From Paulinella micropora (taxonomy: Eukaryota > Cercozoa > Imbricatea > Euglyphida): 64,000 bases of DNA. Both the position numbers and the translations under genes were made by a program. How positions within the stretch are numbered: the stretch's first letter is position 1; each line of letters begins with the position of its first letter. The notes below the pieces were generated by a model, which saw only the letters and a list, made by a program, of their open reading frames with translations, had not been told where the DNA came from and made no database searches. The stretch covers positions 727,964 to 791,963 of the forward strand of contig BJOX01000060.1 of NCBI GenBank assembly GCA_009731375.1, given 5' to 3'. This document shows, one piece after another, positions 56,049 to 64,000 of this stretch.

Positions 56049-56144
<96 letters not shown>

Positions 56145-58384
56145 CCTCTCCTCTCTCTCGTGATTACGTGATTACTTTTTGTTCTTGTTTGTTGTTTGTT
56201 TTTTTAATTTTTTTTGTTGTTGTTTTCCTTTTGTTGTTCTGTGCCTTCTCGCATGTTAACTTTTGTTTCTTTAGGCCATTTCAGCAGCAATGAAGTCATG
56301 GGAACCCTACAGCCAAAACGGAAGTTGAGGCGAACCCAAGCGCAGTTGAGCATAGCGTTCGAGGCAGGCGAGGCAGGAGTGTACAAATGTACAAGTTGCG
56401 AGCCGCCTACGTTTCACGTCAGCAAGAAGCACAAGTGCATCCAGCAAGCAATCCCCCGTCCCAACAAGATAGCTCTCACCCCCCGAGTGATGGCCCTGGA
56501 AATCAGCCCGCATTTTGATGATCAGCCCTTGCGCCTGCAGAAGAATTTGAGCCTACTTGAGGAGGATCAGGAAATGCGGTCGAAGTTGTACGAGTTTCAA
56601 AGGGGTTGGGATCGTTTTCTGGAAAAAAGGCTTCAGATTCGTAATCCAAGCGATTGTGGCTGCCCGAAGCCTCCCTTGATTGAGTTCGAAAAGAAAATGA
56701 TTCAGCTTTGGGTCCCGCTTTGCAGGCATGGCAACCAACGGTCTCTCTCCCCCCCCCCCTCCTGGAGATAGGCCGGTCTCGGCGTTGTTGTTGAGTGACC
56801 GCAATACACCTAAATTCAGTTATTTACTAGTAGAAAAATTTATCATTATACAATGATCATGAAATAAATAACATGTATTAGTAATAGTAATATTATAGAG
56901 CTCGACTTAGCTGTAAATATTAAGAAACTTTTTCAAATATCTTTGCNNNNNNNNNNGGGGGGGGGGGGGGGGGGGGGTCGGCTACCTTCAGCAAGTAAAG
57001 TCGCAAAGATATTTGAAAAAATTTCTTTATATTTACAGCTAAGTCGAGCTCTATAATATTACTATCACTAATACATGTTATTCATTTCATTATCATTGTA
57101 TAATGATTAAATTTTTCTACTAGTAAATAATTGAATTTAGGTGTATTACGGTCAGTCAACAACAACGCCGAGACCGCATGACTTTAGCTGATCTGCGTGC
57201 TTTTTGGGCGAAGCAGATCGGTCAATTCCTCATCCGTCCTTATTCAAAACTCAAACAGCAAGTACATGCGCCCATTCGCGCACATTGGACACGCCTCCAT
57301 GCCCAATATTGGGTGGAATGCCGTCATAATAAAGTTTGGGGCAAGTGCCCTGATTGCCGAGAACACAATCAAAAAGTTGAAAGATTATCAGAGCTTCAGC
57401 AAAAAGAGAGAAAGGAGGGAGAGCTGGACGAGAAAGATGAAAAGGAGATGAAGAAACTAATACACAAAATAAGAAAGATAGAGCATCATTTCAAGGCGAA
57501 AGAAAATATGAAAGTTTTTGATGACGATCTTGAGTTAGTCAGGCAGGATACGCGATACGTTTTGATGATAGTAGATTTTTCAAGAATGAGCGTAGGAGGT
57601 GGCAAAACGAAAGACATCAATGAATAGCATTGCTGTGCTTTTGATGGGGGACGGGTGTGGTGGTATCAAAAGGAAATACATCGACACACTCCCCCATCAC
57701 AGCGAAGAAGAAGGAAACAACGACTTCTTTTTTTACCGTCAATGGCAATATGATATTCTTGACAGAGTCATAAAGCCTATGGGTTAAACAAAAATAATTC
57801 AATGGTCTGACGGTGGCCGAAAGCATTACAAGCAAAGGCATTCGTTAGCCGAGGCTAGCCTTGCTATAACTAAGCATCCTTGGCTATCATACTTTTCTTG
57901 GAACTTCTGGCCCTCAAATCATAGAAAGGGATTAGCGGATTCACATGCAGGTAAAATAGCACAAATGGTGGCCTATATGGCCTTCCATGATGATTGGATT
58001 TGGGAAACCGCCAGAAATCTTGGCTGGTTGATCAAAACCAAACTTTCAGACTCAGAGCCTATGTACTTTAATGACATCATCAACAGGGACAGCAAATACA
58101 AGCACCCAGTTGTTGGAATCAACGATCTTTATTTATACCACCACTTTGAGTTCACACAAACACCTGGAAAGTTGTTTATGAAGACCTTTCGTCATGAACA
58201 AGCCATCCAGTTTCGTTTCAAAACTGAGACTGCTTTCAGAACTGTACACAACACACTTGCTGGTCGTGAGCAATTCTGGTGGCCTCCAGAGCTCGGCCTA
58301 CCTCCTGTGCCTCCTCAAAGGATTCGGCCACGATCTCCCGTCCAAAGGGGCAGGCAGAGGCAGCAGCGGAGGCGACTGCGTTAG
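55158..58384 (+). pseudogene. DDE-type transposase, spliced and interrupted
   Basis: Exon 1 (55,158-55,223) joins in phase to an exon starting at 55,310 (GT at 55,224, AG at 55,308). A second intron with a (CT)n array spans 56,046-56,274. Then come a CxxC-containing segment (YKCTSCEPPTFHV), a helical region, and after the fold-back a region with CRHNKVWGKCPDCREH. The catalytic part follows: YVLMIVDFSRM (first Asp, about 57,560), IQWSDGGRKHYK (second Asp, about 57,810) and NHRKGLADSHAGKI (third acidic region, about 57,930). Frame changes near 55,575, 56,325, 57,620 and 57,790, plus the fold-back at 56,773-57,175, make it non-functional as read. The superfamily is unassigned. Confidence 0.6.
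56773..57175. repeat. Fold-back (inverted repeat) around a gap inside the transposase
   Basis: Arms at 56,773-56,946 and about 57,002-57,175 begin and end with CGGTCTCGGCGTTGTTGTTG and its complement, with about 90% identity. The centre is a 10-N gap, a G run and 27 bp of unique DNA. It could be an inserted fold-back element or an inverted assembly join. Confidence 0.8.
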
Positions 58385-58536
58385 ATTCAAGTTCAATAAA
58401 TATATACACTCAACTTTTTTTAGTTTCAAGTTTTGAATTTGAATTTGAATTTGAATTTAACAAAAATTAAATATTTATTATTGATTTAATGTATTTTATT
58501 AATAAAACAATAATAAAAACATATAGTATAACGACT

Positions 58537-59084
58537 ACAAGTGAGTGGCATGTAATCTGAGTGTGTCACAGTGACTAGTGTAAAACAGTGTCACTCAACT
58601 TTAAAATTTAAGCTTCCGCACCGGTTTTATGCTTCAAAAACATTATAAAGATGCTGAACAAGCTAGTATTAGTATTATTTCATGCATAGTTCAAGTAGTC
58701 AGTGAGTATGTATAACGAATACAAGTGAGTGGCAAGTAGTCACTGCCACCAATGACAACTTGAAAATTTTCAAGTCACATTTGAATTTAAATTTGAAGTG
58801 ATATCATTAAAATTTGATGAATTAAATGTAATTGCATTGATTTTGCTGTAAAACAACATAAAAACAAAGAAAAACCAAGCTCAGGCAAGCCAAAACCACT
58901 TATTAACAAGATAAATTAGTAACGGTCAAAAAACAGTTGTAACGGTTAGAAATTCAATTTTTTAAATTTTTTAAAAAGGAAATGATGAAAATAGATTAAA
59001 AATCTTTGATTTTATTGATATACAAACTATTTCTGAAACTTTTTGAATTCCTTTTGCACTTGATATTGCAGTTTATCCTGTCAT
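58537..59084 (-). repeat. Right terminal inverted repeat of the transposon
   Basis: Reverse complement of 51,462-51,998 with scattered differences; only one copy of the subterminal unit is present on this side. Confidence 0.8.
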
Positions 59085-59872
59085 AAAAATAATATTTTCC
59101 AAAATTTTATTAAAATTAATATTAAATCTTTCATTTCATATACTAAAATCAATAAAAATTCAATACAACTATTGATATTACCGCTCGGTCAGTGTCCTTA
59201 CCCCCACCGAGACTTGGTTATTTTTTGTGTGATGCCCCCTGGCAACACAGATTTTAACTTTCAACTATTATCATTTCGATAAAATATATCATCTTTCATC
59301 GTACATGTGAAAAACAATGCCAACTGGGGCCGCTGTATGCCCCGTCAGAATTTTTTTAATATAATTATGTAAAAAATATTTTATATTTAGGCTGCAAATT
59401 AGAAGCATGAAGATCATAGTATATGACACTGAAGCGAAACAAAAAAAGCACGTTTTTGAACACATGAATAAATGAAAAATAAGCTCAACTAAACTATCTA
59501 ATCAACTGTGTTTGCAAAGGGTGGTGGGGACTGATGATGTGTAAGCACAAAAAAGATATACTCAAAGATATGGAGGTCAAATAGTGTAGGAAAGACATAA
59601 TAATAATTAGATAAATAAATATACAATAATTTTGAAAAATAAAACTTTCTTTTCAAATAAGTAAACATAAAAAAAAAACCTGTGCACATGTTTCATATCT
59701 CTAGCCTATAAACTAGCTACATACAGACGGAGAGAGCAAGACAACAAATGAAACCTCTTCTGAGAAGGGAGCAAAACCAGCTAGTAAACCTAAAAAAACA
59801 AGCATCTATGAGGAAGTTGAAAGGAAAACAACATACCTTTTGAAGCACTCAAGGCAACTCCAATAACGTTGA
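59085..59872. other. AT-rich DNA, no gene
   Basis: About 790 bp of AT-rich sequence with short ORFs only. Composition changes to GC-rich coding at about 59,870. Confidence 0.5.
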
Positions 59873-60439
59873 ACCCCACGACCCGACGAAGCCCTGGTCA
59901 AGCTCCGGCTCGATTACCAGACTACGTTAACGCAGTTCCAGCAGTTTACTCGGTCGTTTGACGAGGAGGTCGAAAAACTGTACGAGGAATTCTTTGACGA
60001 GGAATTCGCGTATTTCTGGTCCTACATGCTTCCCTCGGTGTCCTGTGGCCCTCCCTTGGAATCTTTTGCGCCCTGGTCGACCAAGTTTCTGCCGGACAGC
60101 CTAGTAGCGGAATCGGGGGCTGCGATCGAGAGATACCTACGCTGGATGAAAGGCTGCATGGACTGGCAAAAGGAAATTCTTTATCGTTTGCGGCAGGTGT
60201 GTGTGAAACGCCTGATCACCAAGTTTTGCGAGGCCAGGCAAGAGCTAGCTAAAGCTGACATGTTCAACGTACCAGCCCCGCTCAGCGATAAGTCCCTGGA
60301 CATTCTTACGCGTGATTCGGTCCTGATCTTGGAGGACGTGTACCGTGCCGAGTTGAATGCTCTGTTCAACCGTTTAGCCGAATGCAAGGACGCCTTGGTG
60401 GCAAACGCAAGAAAGTCGCGAGTCAATTTGCAAATCTAG
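59873..60439 (+). CDS. Helical protein of at least 138 aa, 5' truncated, unknown
   Basis: The frame is open from 59,873 (after a TGA) with coding character well before the first ATG at 60,026: FDEEVEKLYEEFFDEEFAYFW. Acidic and aromatic, then WMKGCMDWQKEILYRLRQVC and a helical C-terminus ending ARKSRVNLQI. The missing start and the abrupt composition change suggest the gene was cut at the junction with AT-rich DNA, or that an intron precedes it. No family recognised. Confidence 0.5.
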   Translation, partial: TPRPDEALVKLRLDYQTTLTQFQQFTRSFDEEVEKLYEEFFDEEFAYFWSYMLPSVSCGPPLESFAPWSTKFLPDSLVAESGAAIERYLRWMKGCMDWQKEILYRLRQVCVKRLITKFCEARQELAKADMFNVPAPLSDKSLDILTRDSVLILEDVYRAELNALFNRLAECKDALVANARKSRVNLQI

Positions 60440-60974
60440 CACTGCTACTACGCAGCTGGGTACCCTGCCCATGCCTGCTTCCGGCCCTCCCCCCGGAAAT
60501 TTTAAAAAAGAATTCATTAAAGTAGTTGAGGACAAAAAACTTCTTTAATCAAATCCTACCGGCGAGGGGGTGTGCGTGTCTGTGCTGCTCCTCAGACTCC
60601 TTCTTCCGTTTTTCTGTTCACCCTCAAGGTTTAAGAGCCATGCTCTCCTCAAAACTCTCCTGAAAGTTTCAGGAGATTTCCCCCCCCCCCTACCCCCCTT
60701 CATTTCCTTTTTCTTTTGGGGCGGGGTAAAGGCGGCCCCCCCCAGCCCGGGGGGGGGGGCCAGTCGCAAGGGCAAAAAAAAGACGGGGGAAGAAAGCAGG
60801 GGAGGGGGAAAAACGTCTTAGCAAAAACTCCCGGACGAAACAAAAAAAAGGACATGCCTCTGCTCACGGTGGTGATGGCCGATGCTACGGGTGCGGACAG
60901 GGAGAGAGAGACAGGCTAGCGAGGACAGAAAAAGGGATCATGTTGCTGATACACACGCGCTGTTCTGTTGTGTG
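60440..60974. other. Spacer with poly-C and poly-G runs, no gene
   Basis: C runs at about 60,680-60,705 and G runs at about 60,750. No supported ORF. Confidence 0.5.
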
Positions 60975-61148
60975 ATGTTGGTGTTAGCTAGCACGCTGGG
61001 CGCCAAGGCCAGCGCGGCCGCGTTTTCCGCCACCCTGGCTACAACCGCAGGCGGGGGCGGCGGGGCTGTTTCGTTGGCGCTGTGGGGCGCGGCGGTGCTA
61101 CTCTTGACATCTTGCTGGGGCCTGGCGTGCCGGCTCGCCCGCGCGCTC
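60975..61148 (+). CDS. N-terminus of a small membrane or secreted protein, cut by a gap
   Basis: MLVLASTLGAKASAAAFSAT... followed by a second hydrophobic stretch (VSLALWGAAVLLLTSCWGL) then Arg residues, running into the 519-bp gap. Two membrane segments, or a signal peptide plus anchor. Earlier in-frame codons back to 60,882 look unlike coding. Confidence 0.35.
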
Positions 61149-61667
61149 NNNNNNNNNNNNNNNNNNNNNNNNNNNNNNNNNNNNNNNNNNNNNNNNNNNN
61201 NNNNNNNNNNNNNNNNNNNNNNNNNNNNNNNNNNNNNNNNNNNNNNNNNNNNNNNNNNNNNNNNNNNNNNNNNNNNNNNNNNNNNNNNNNNNNNNNNNNN
61301 NNNNNNNNNNNNNNNNNNNNNNNNNNNNNNNNNNNNNNNNNNNNNNNNNNNNNNNNNNNNNNNNNNNNNNNNNNNNNNNNNNNNNNNNNNNNNNNNNNNN
61401 NNNNNNNNNNNNNNNNNNNNNNNNNNNNNNNNNNNNNNNNNNNNNNNNNNNNNNNNNNNNNNNNNNNNNNNNNNNNNNNNNNNNNNNNNNNNNNNNNNNN
61501 NNNNNNNNNNNNNNNNNNNNNNNNNNNNNNNNNNNNNNNNNNNNNNNNNNNNNNNNNNNNNNNNNNNNNNNNNNNNNNNNNNNNNNNNNNNNNNNNNNNN
61601 NNNNNNNNNNNNNNNNNNNNNNNNNNNNNNNNNNNNNNNNNNNNNNNNNNNNNNNNNNNNNNNNNNN
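61149..61667. other. 519-bp assembly gap
   Basis: The frames on the two sides happen to match, but nothing shows that they belong to one gene. Confidence 0.95.
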
Positions 61668-63155
61668 ACCGTCGAAAACAAAGCTTCTGTCGAGGCGCCA
61701 CGCGCGGGCGACGCGAAAGTAGTGCTGGACCAGATGCCCATCTTGCAAACCTACACCGAAGCGTTTTTGCACGAGAACGGAATCAGGTGCACCGCAGACG
61801 GGAAATTTGCAATTAAGGAGGTTATTGGCCTCGTTTTGCGGTGCACTCCGCGCCAGGCCCGTAATACCTGGGATCATTTCTTGCGCCAAGTCTCCCGGCC
61901 GGGCCATGCAACCAGCGCTCCAAAAGTGAGCGCTGAGTATAATATGCACAAATTCCCGATAAGTGGCAGGGGGTCCACCCAAGCGGTCCCGGTGGCCACC
62001 CAGCCGGAAATTCTCAAGCTTTTGGCACAGCTGCCACAAGGCAAAGCGCTGAGGAGTGAAATGTCTAATGTTTATTCACGTACGTTGAATGGCGATCGTG
62101 ATTTGGAATCGGTTTTTTCGGTCAAGCGCAAAGAAGTGTCGTCGTCCACTCGCAAGGCGGCCCTGAGCTGTTTCAAGCGATCGAAGCACGCGGATTCCGA
62201 CTCGGAGGACGGCGCGAACGAGGTGCTCGAGTTGAAGCTGGCCCTGCAGAGCCGCAACAACGACTTTCTGCAACTGCAGCTGCAGCACTCGGAACTGAAG
62301 AACACGCTGGTCCAGAAGGAGTTGGATTACCAGATCCAACTAAGCAAGAGCGAGCAGCAGCTCACCATAACCTCGAAAGACCTCGAAATCTCCAAGCGAG
62401 ACATGATCATCGCAGTGCGCGCGGCCCAGGACGAGGCGTTCGCTCGTAGGCGGGCCTTTCTGGGGCTCGAGCCCCGAGAGGTCGTGTCAGCTACCGTGAC
62501 CGTTAAGGACAAAATGACGTTGATGCGCACAGTCGGCCGAGCGTTCCCGGAGGACATGGCGCGGTTTCTGTCGGGCTACGGGACGAGCGAGTTCCGCAGG
62601 GTGTTTGACGCACGAGCGCAAGCTCTGACTGGCCACGACGGCAGCATGTGTTTGACAGCGTCGGGGCGAGCCGACGCGAATGCCAGGGCGGCGCCGGTGG
62701 CGCTAGCAGAACTGCAGCGCGCGGCACGGGCGGTGCTGAGACTGTCGGATGCACAGGTCGCGAAACACTTCGGGACCCGCACCTGGCAGCGCATCATGGC
62801 TGGCGTCGCGGCCGTGATGTGTCTGAGGCTGCCACGCAGAACTCGCGCGTCGACCCAGGTGTGCCTAGGGCATCTGTGCATCTACCTGGAGGCGTTCGTC
62901 AATTTTGCGCAGGCCACGGACACGAGCGACTTCTTCGAACAGACGGCACACTACCGCGAGGTGCGTGACATGCTGTTCACCGAGGTCGTCGACCGAGAAC
63001 AGGTGTTTCTGTTCACGCTGGACGAGCCCGACGGCCTGTGCAAGAAGGCGGACGAGATCGCGGAACGACTGCGGTTCGCACGCCTGGGCGACTGTGCAGA
63101 ATCGCGTGCGTTCTGGCAAGAGCGCGGCCTGCCCTGCGACTTTCTCTATGCCTGA
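61668..63155 (+). CDS. Regulator-like protein with DNA-binding-type N-terminal domain and coiled coil, 5' end in gap
   Basis: 495 intact codons after the gap. The first 140 residues contain KFAIKEVIGLVLRCTPRQAR, then WDHFLRQV, then FPISGRGSTQAVPVATQPE with LAQLPQGKALRSEMSNVYSR and LNGDRDLESVF. This order (DVI helix, Trp-containing loop, G-x-G-x-x-x-x-x-PV, L-P-x-G-x-A, L-x-GD-x-x-L) resembles a domain shared by viral Bro/KilA-like regulators and some eukaryotic proteins; I state this from pattern only. A coiled coil (ELKLALQSRNNDFLQLQLQH) follows, then a globular C-terminal 250 residues ending FLYA. Possibly a viral transcription or DNA-binding factor. Confidence 0.5.
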   Translation, partial: TVENKASVEAPRAGDAKVVLDQMPILQTYTEAFLHENGIRCTADGKFAIKEVIGLVLRCTPRQARNTWDHFLRQVSRPGHATSAPKVSAEYNMHKFPISGRGSTQAVPVATQPEILKLLAQLPQGKALRSEMSNVYSRTLNGDRDLESVFSVKRKEVSSSTRKAALSCFKRSKHADSDSEDGANEVLELKLALQSRNNDFLQLQLQHSELKNTLVQKELDYQIQLSKSEQQLTITSKDLEISKRDMIIAVRAAQDEAFARRRAFLGLEPREVVSATVTVKDKMTLMRTVGRAFPEDMARFLSGYGTSEFRRVFDARAQALTGHDGSMCLTASGRADANARAAPVALAELQRAARAVLRLSDAQVAKHFGTRTWQRIMAGVAAVMCLRLPRRTRASTQVCLGHLCIYLEAFVNFAQATDTSDFFEQTAHYREVRDMLFTEVVDREQVFLFTLDEPDGLCKKADEIAERLRFARLGDCAESRAFWQERGLPCDFLYA

Positions 63156-63589
63156 GTTGAGGAGGTCTTGCTGGAACAGACGGTAAAAAAAAGAAGCGCT
63201 GTTCACTCTTGCTTAGTTGTTAACATCAGCAACGAAGTCTTGTAAAATGTCAAGGTTTTTTTTTGTTAAAGAAAGTTGAACTTGTGTTCGAAAGGGGGCT
63301 GACAGGGAGGGGCGCAGGGGGGGGGGAAAGACACCGCAGCGGGCCCCCCCCCCCCGTCTCCCTCCCTTTTGCGAGATGTGGGGGGGCCGAGGCCACGCTG
63401 CGGTGTTTTTCCCCCCGCCCGCCCATTTGTGCTCGCAAATAACAAAAAAAAGAAGTGGCGACTGATGTTTGGTTTGAAAATCCGGACCCCCGGCGAATTT
63501 CGCGCCAGATGCGAAAGTATCGTAATTTCCGGCGTTCCTTCTTTTTTTTGGCCACCCTTTGGCCGACCTTAAAATAAATTGTGTGTCAC
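63156..63589. promoter_or_regulatory. Spacer with a TATA-like box before the last gene
   Basis: Poly-G/C runs at 63,310-63,420, then CTTAAAATAAATTG at about 63,568-63,581, 10-20 bp before ATG 63,590. The AATAAA here could instead end a transcript of the preceding gene. Confidence 0.35.
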
Positions 63590-64000
63590 ATGGAGTTGGC
63601 GGGGGACGCGCCGCCGCCGGGCCTGTCCAGCGCGCCGGGGCCACTGTTTGTGCTCAACAATAACGAGCCCAACCCTACCCGCGCGCAGGTGCGGGCCGCG
63701 CTCGACTTTCTGACTAGGTACGCCCGCGACAGCAACGCGCGGCTGCTGTTGCCCAGTAGTCAGCGCGGCTGCCTGCTGCGCCTGGCGCGGTATTGCGACT
63801 GGGCGTTCGAACTCATAAACCAGTGGTGGGACAAGAGAACCGTGCTGGTCCGGTGCGGAAGCTGCTGGTCGCGCAGGCTAGCGGCGCCGCCGCCGCCAGG
63901 TCTGTCCGTGCCAGACGACGTGTTTGACGAGATCGCCAGGAACCTGCCCACCAACGACTCCTGGCAGCAGTTCTCGCACTGCTGGCAGCTGTTCGGCCCT
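63590..64000 (+). CDS. Second protein with an F-box-like motif, continues past the window
   Basis: 137 codons from ATG 63,590, still open at the window edge. Pro-rich start (MELAGDAPPPGLSSAPGP), then FVLNNNEPNPTRAQVRAALD and a Cys/Trp-rich part (YCDWAFELINQWWDK; VRCGSCW). About residues 108-135 read LSVPDDVFDEIARNLPTND and then WQQFSHCWQLF, the F-box signature (lPdDvf.eIa..L....). It may act as an SCF adaptor. Shares this feature with the 9,543-11,003 protein, supporting a common origin of the two GC-rich blocks. Confidence 0.5.
   Translation, partial: MELAGDAPPPGLSSAPGPLFVLNNNEPNPTRAQVRAALDFLTRYARDSNARLLLPSSQRGCLLRLARYCDWAFELINQWWDKRTVLVRCGSCWSRRLAAPPPPGLSVPDDVFDEIARNLPTNDSWQQFSHCWQLFGP

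Larger units (their letters stand above)
51462..59084. mobile_element. 7.6-kb DDE transposon with inverted terminal repeats of about 0.5 kb
   Basis: ATGACAGGATAAACTGCAAT at 51,462 is mirrored by ATTGCAGTTTATCCTGTCAT ending at 59,084. The inverted match runs about 478 bp (51,462-51,939 against 58,609-59,084) and continues imperfectly to about 51,998 and 58,537. Inside are a divergent gene pair: a spliced coiled-coil protein (minus) and a spliced DDE transposase (plus). I could not find a clear target-site duplication. The layout of long terminal repeats, large transposase and accessory gene recalls KDZ/CACTA-type elements, but the superfamily is not fixed. Confidence 0.75.

Noticed and set aside
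60882-63155. A single 757-aa protein spanning the 519-bp gap
   Set aside because: The join depends on the arbitrary N length. The parts before and after the gap differ in character, so they are listed separately.

Overview
The window is eukaryotic nuclear DNA, or a scaffold built from it. Support comes from long microsatellite arrays, GT-AG introns with pyrimidine tracts, AATAAA signals, transposons and 17 N gaps. I cannot name the organism. The heavy (CT)n, (CTAT)n, (TATG)n and (TTC)n load resembles SSR-rich marine invertebrates such as decapods or molluscs, but a protist is possible. I found no rRNA, tRNA or CRISPR array.

Region 1 (about 0.95-26.0 kb) is very GC-rich, with compact and mostly intron-free genes on both strands. 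They include a secreted EGF-type protein, an SF1 (RecD/Pif1-type) helicase fragment, a protein with an F-box-like motif, a protein with many CxxC repeats, the N-terminal catalytic part of a UL52/PrimPol-like primase, a separate ORF with the matching primase zinc domain on the other strand, and two BspA-like (DUF285) repeat proteins. This mix suggests an endogenised large DNA virus or a virus-like block, though GC-rich protist-type genes are an alternative. Many genes carry 1-bp frameshifts, often at homopolymers. The block stops abruptly at 25,999 and similar GC-rich coding resumes at about 59.87 kb, with a second F-box-like protein at the right edge.

Region 2 (26.0-29.7 kb) is microsatellite-dominated DNA with short duplicated tags and no credible gene.

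Region 3 (29.7-49.2 kb) is the main discovery: an AT-rich, degraded polinton-like virus (PLV/adintovirus-like). It has an S74-chaperone fibre, an A32/FtsK-type packaging ATPase, a Ulp1/adenain-type protease, minor and major capsid candidates, a GHSLGG lipase and a protein-primed family B DNA polymerase. I saw no integrase. Parts of the module appear two to four times at nearly 100% identity, separated by N gaps and sharing the same frameshifts. This indicates unmerged haplotypes or overlaps, or very recent duplication of an already broken copy. A TATATAG / TTTTTGAGGTYGTAG motif recurs just before start codons.

Region 4 (49.2-59.9 kb) holds a 312-bp dispersed repeat headed by (TTC)n and a 7.6-kb DDE transposon with inverted terminal repeats of about 0.5 kb. 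The transposon encodes a divergent, spliced pair: a coiled-coil protein (minus) and a transposase (plus). A fold-back sequence interrupts the transposase.

Region 5 (59.87-64 kb) is GC-rich again, with three or four more intron-free genes of the region 1 type.
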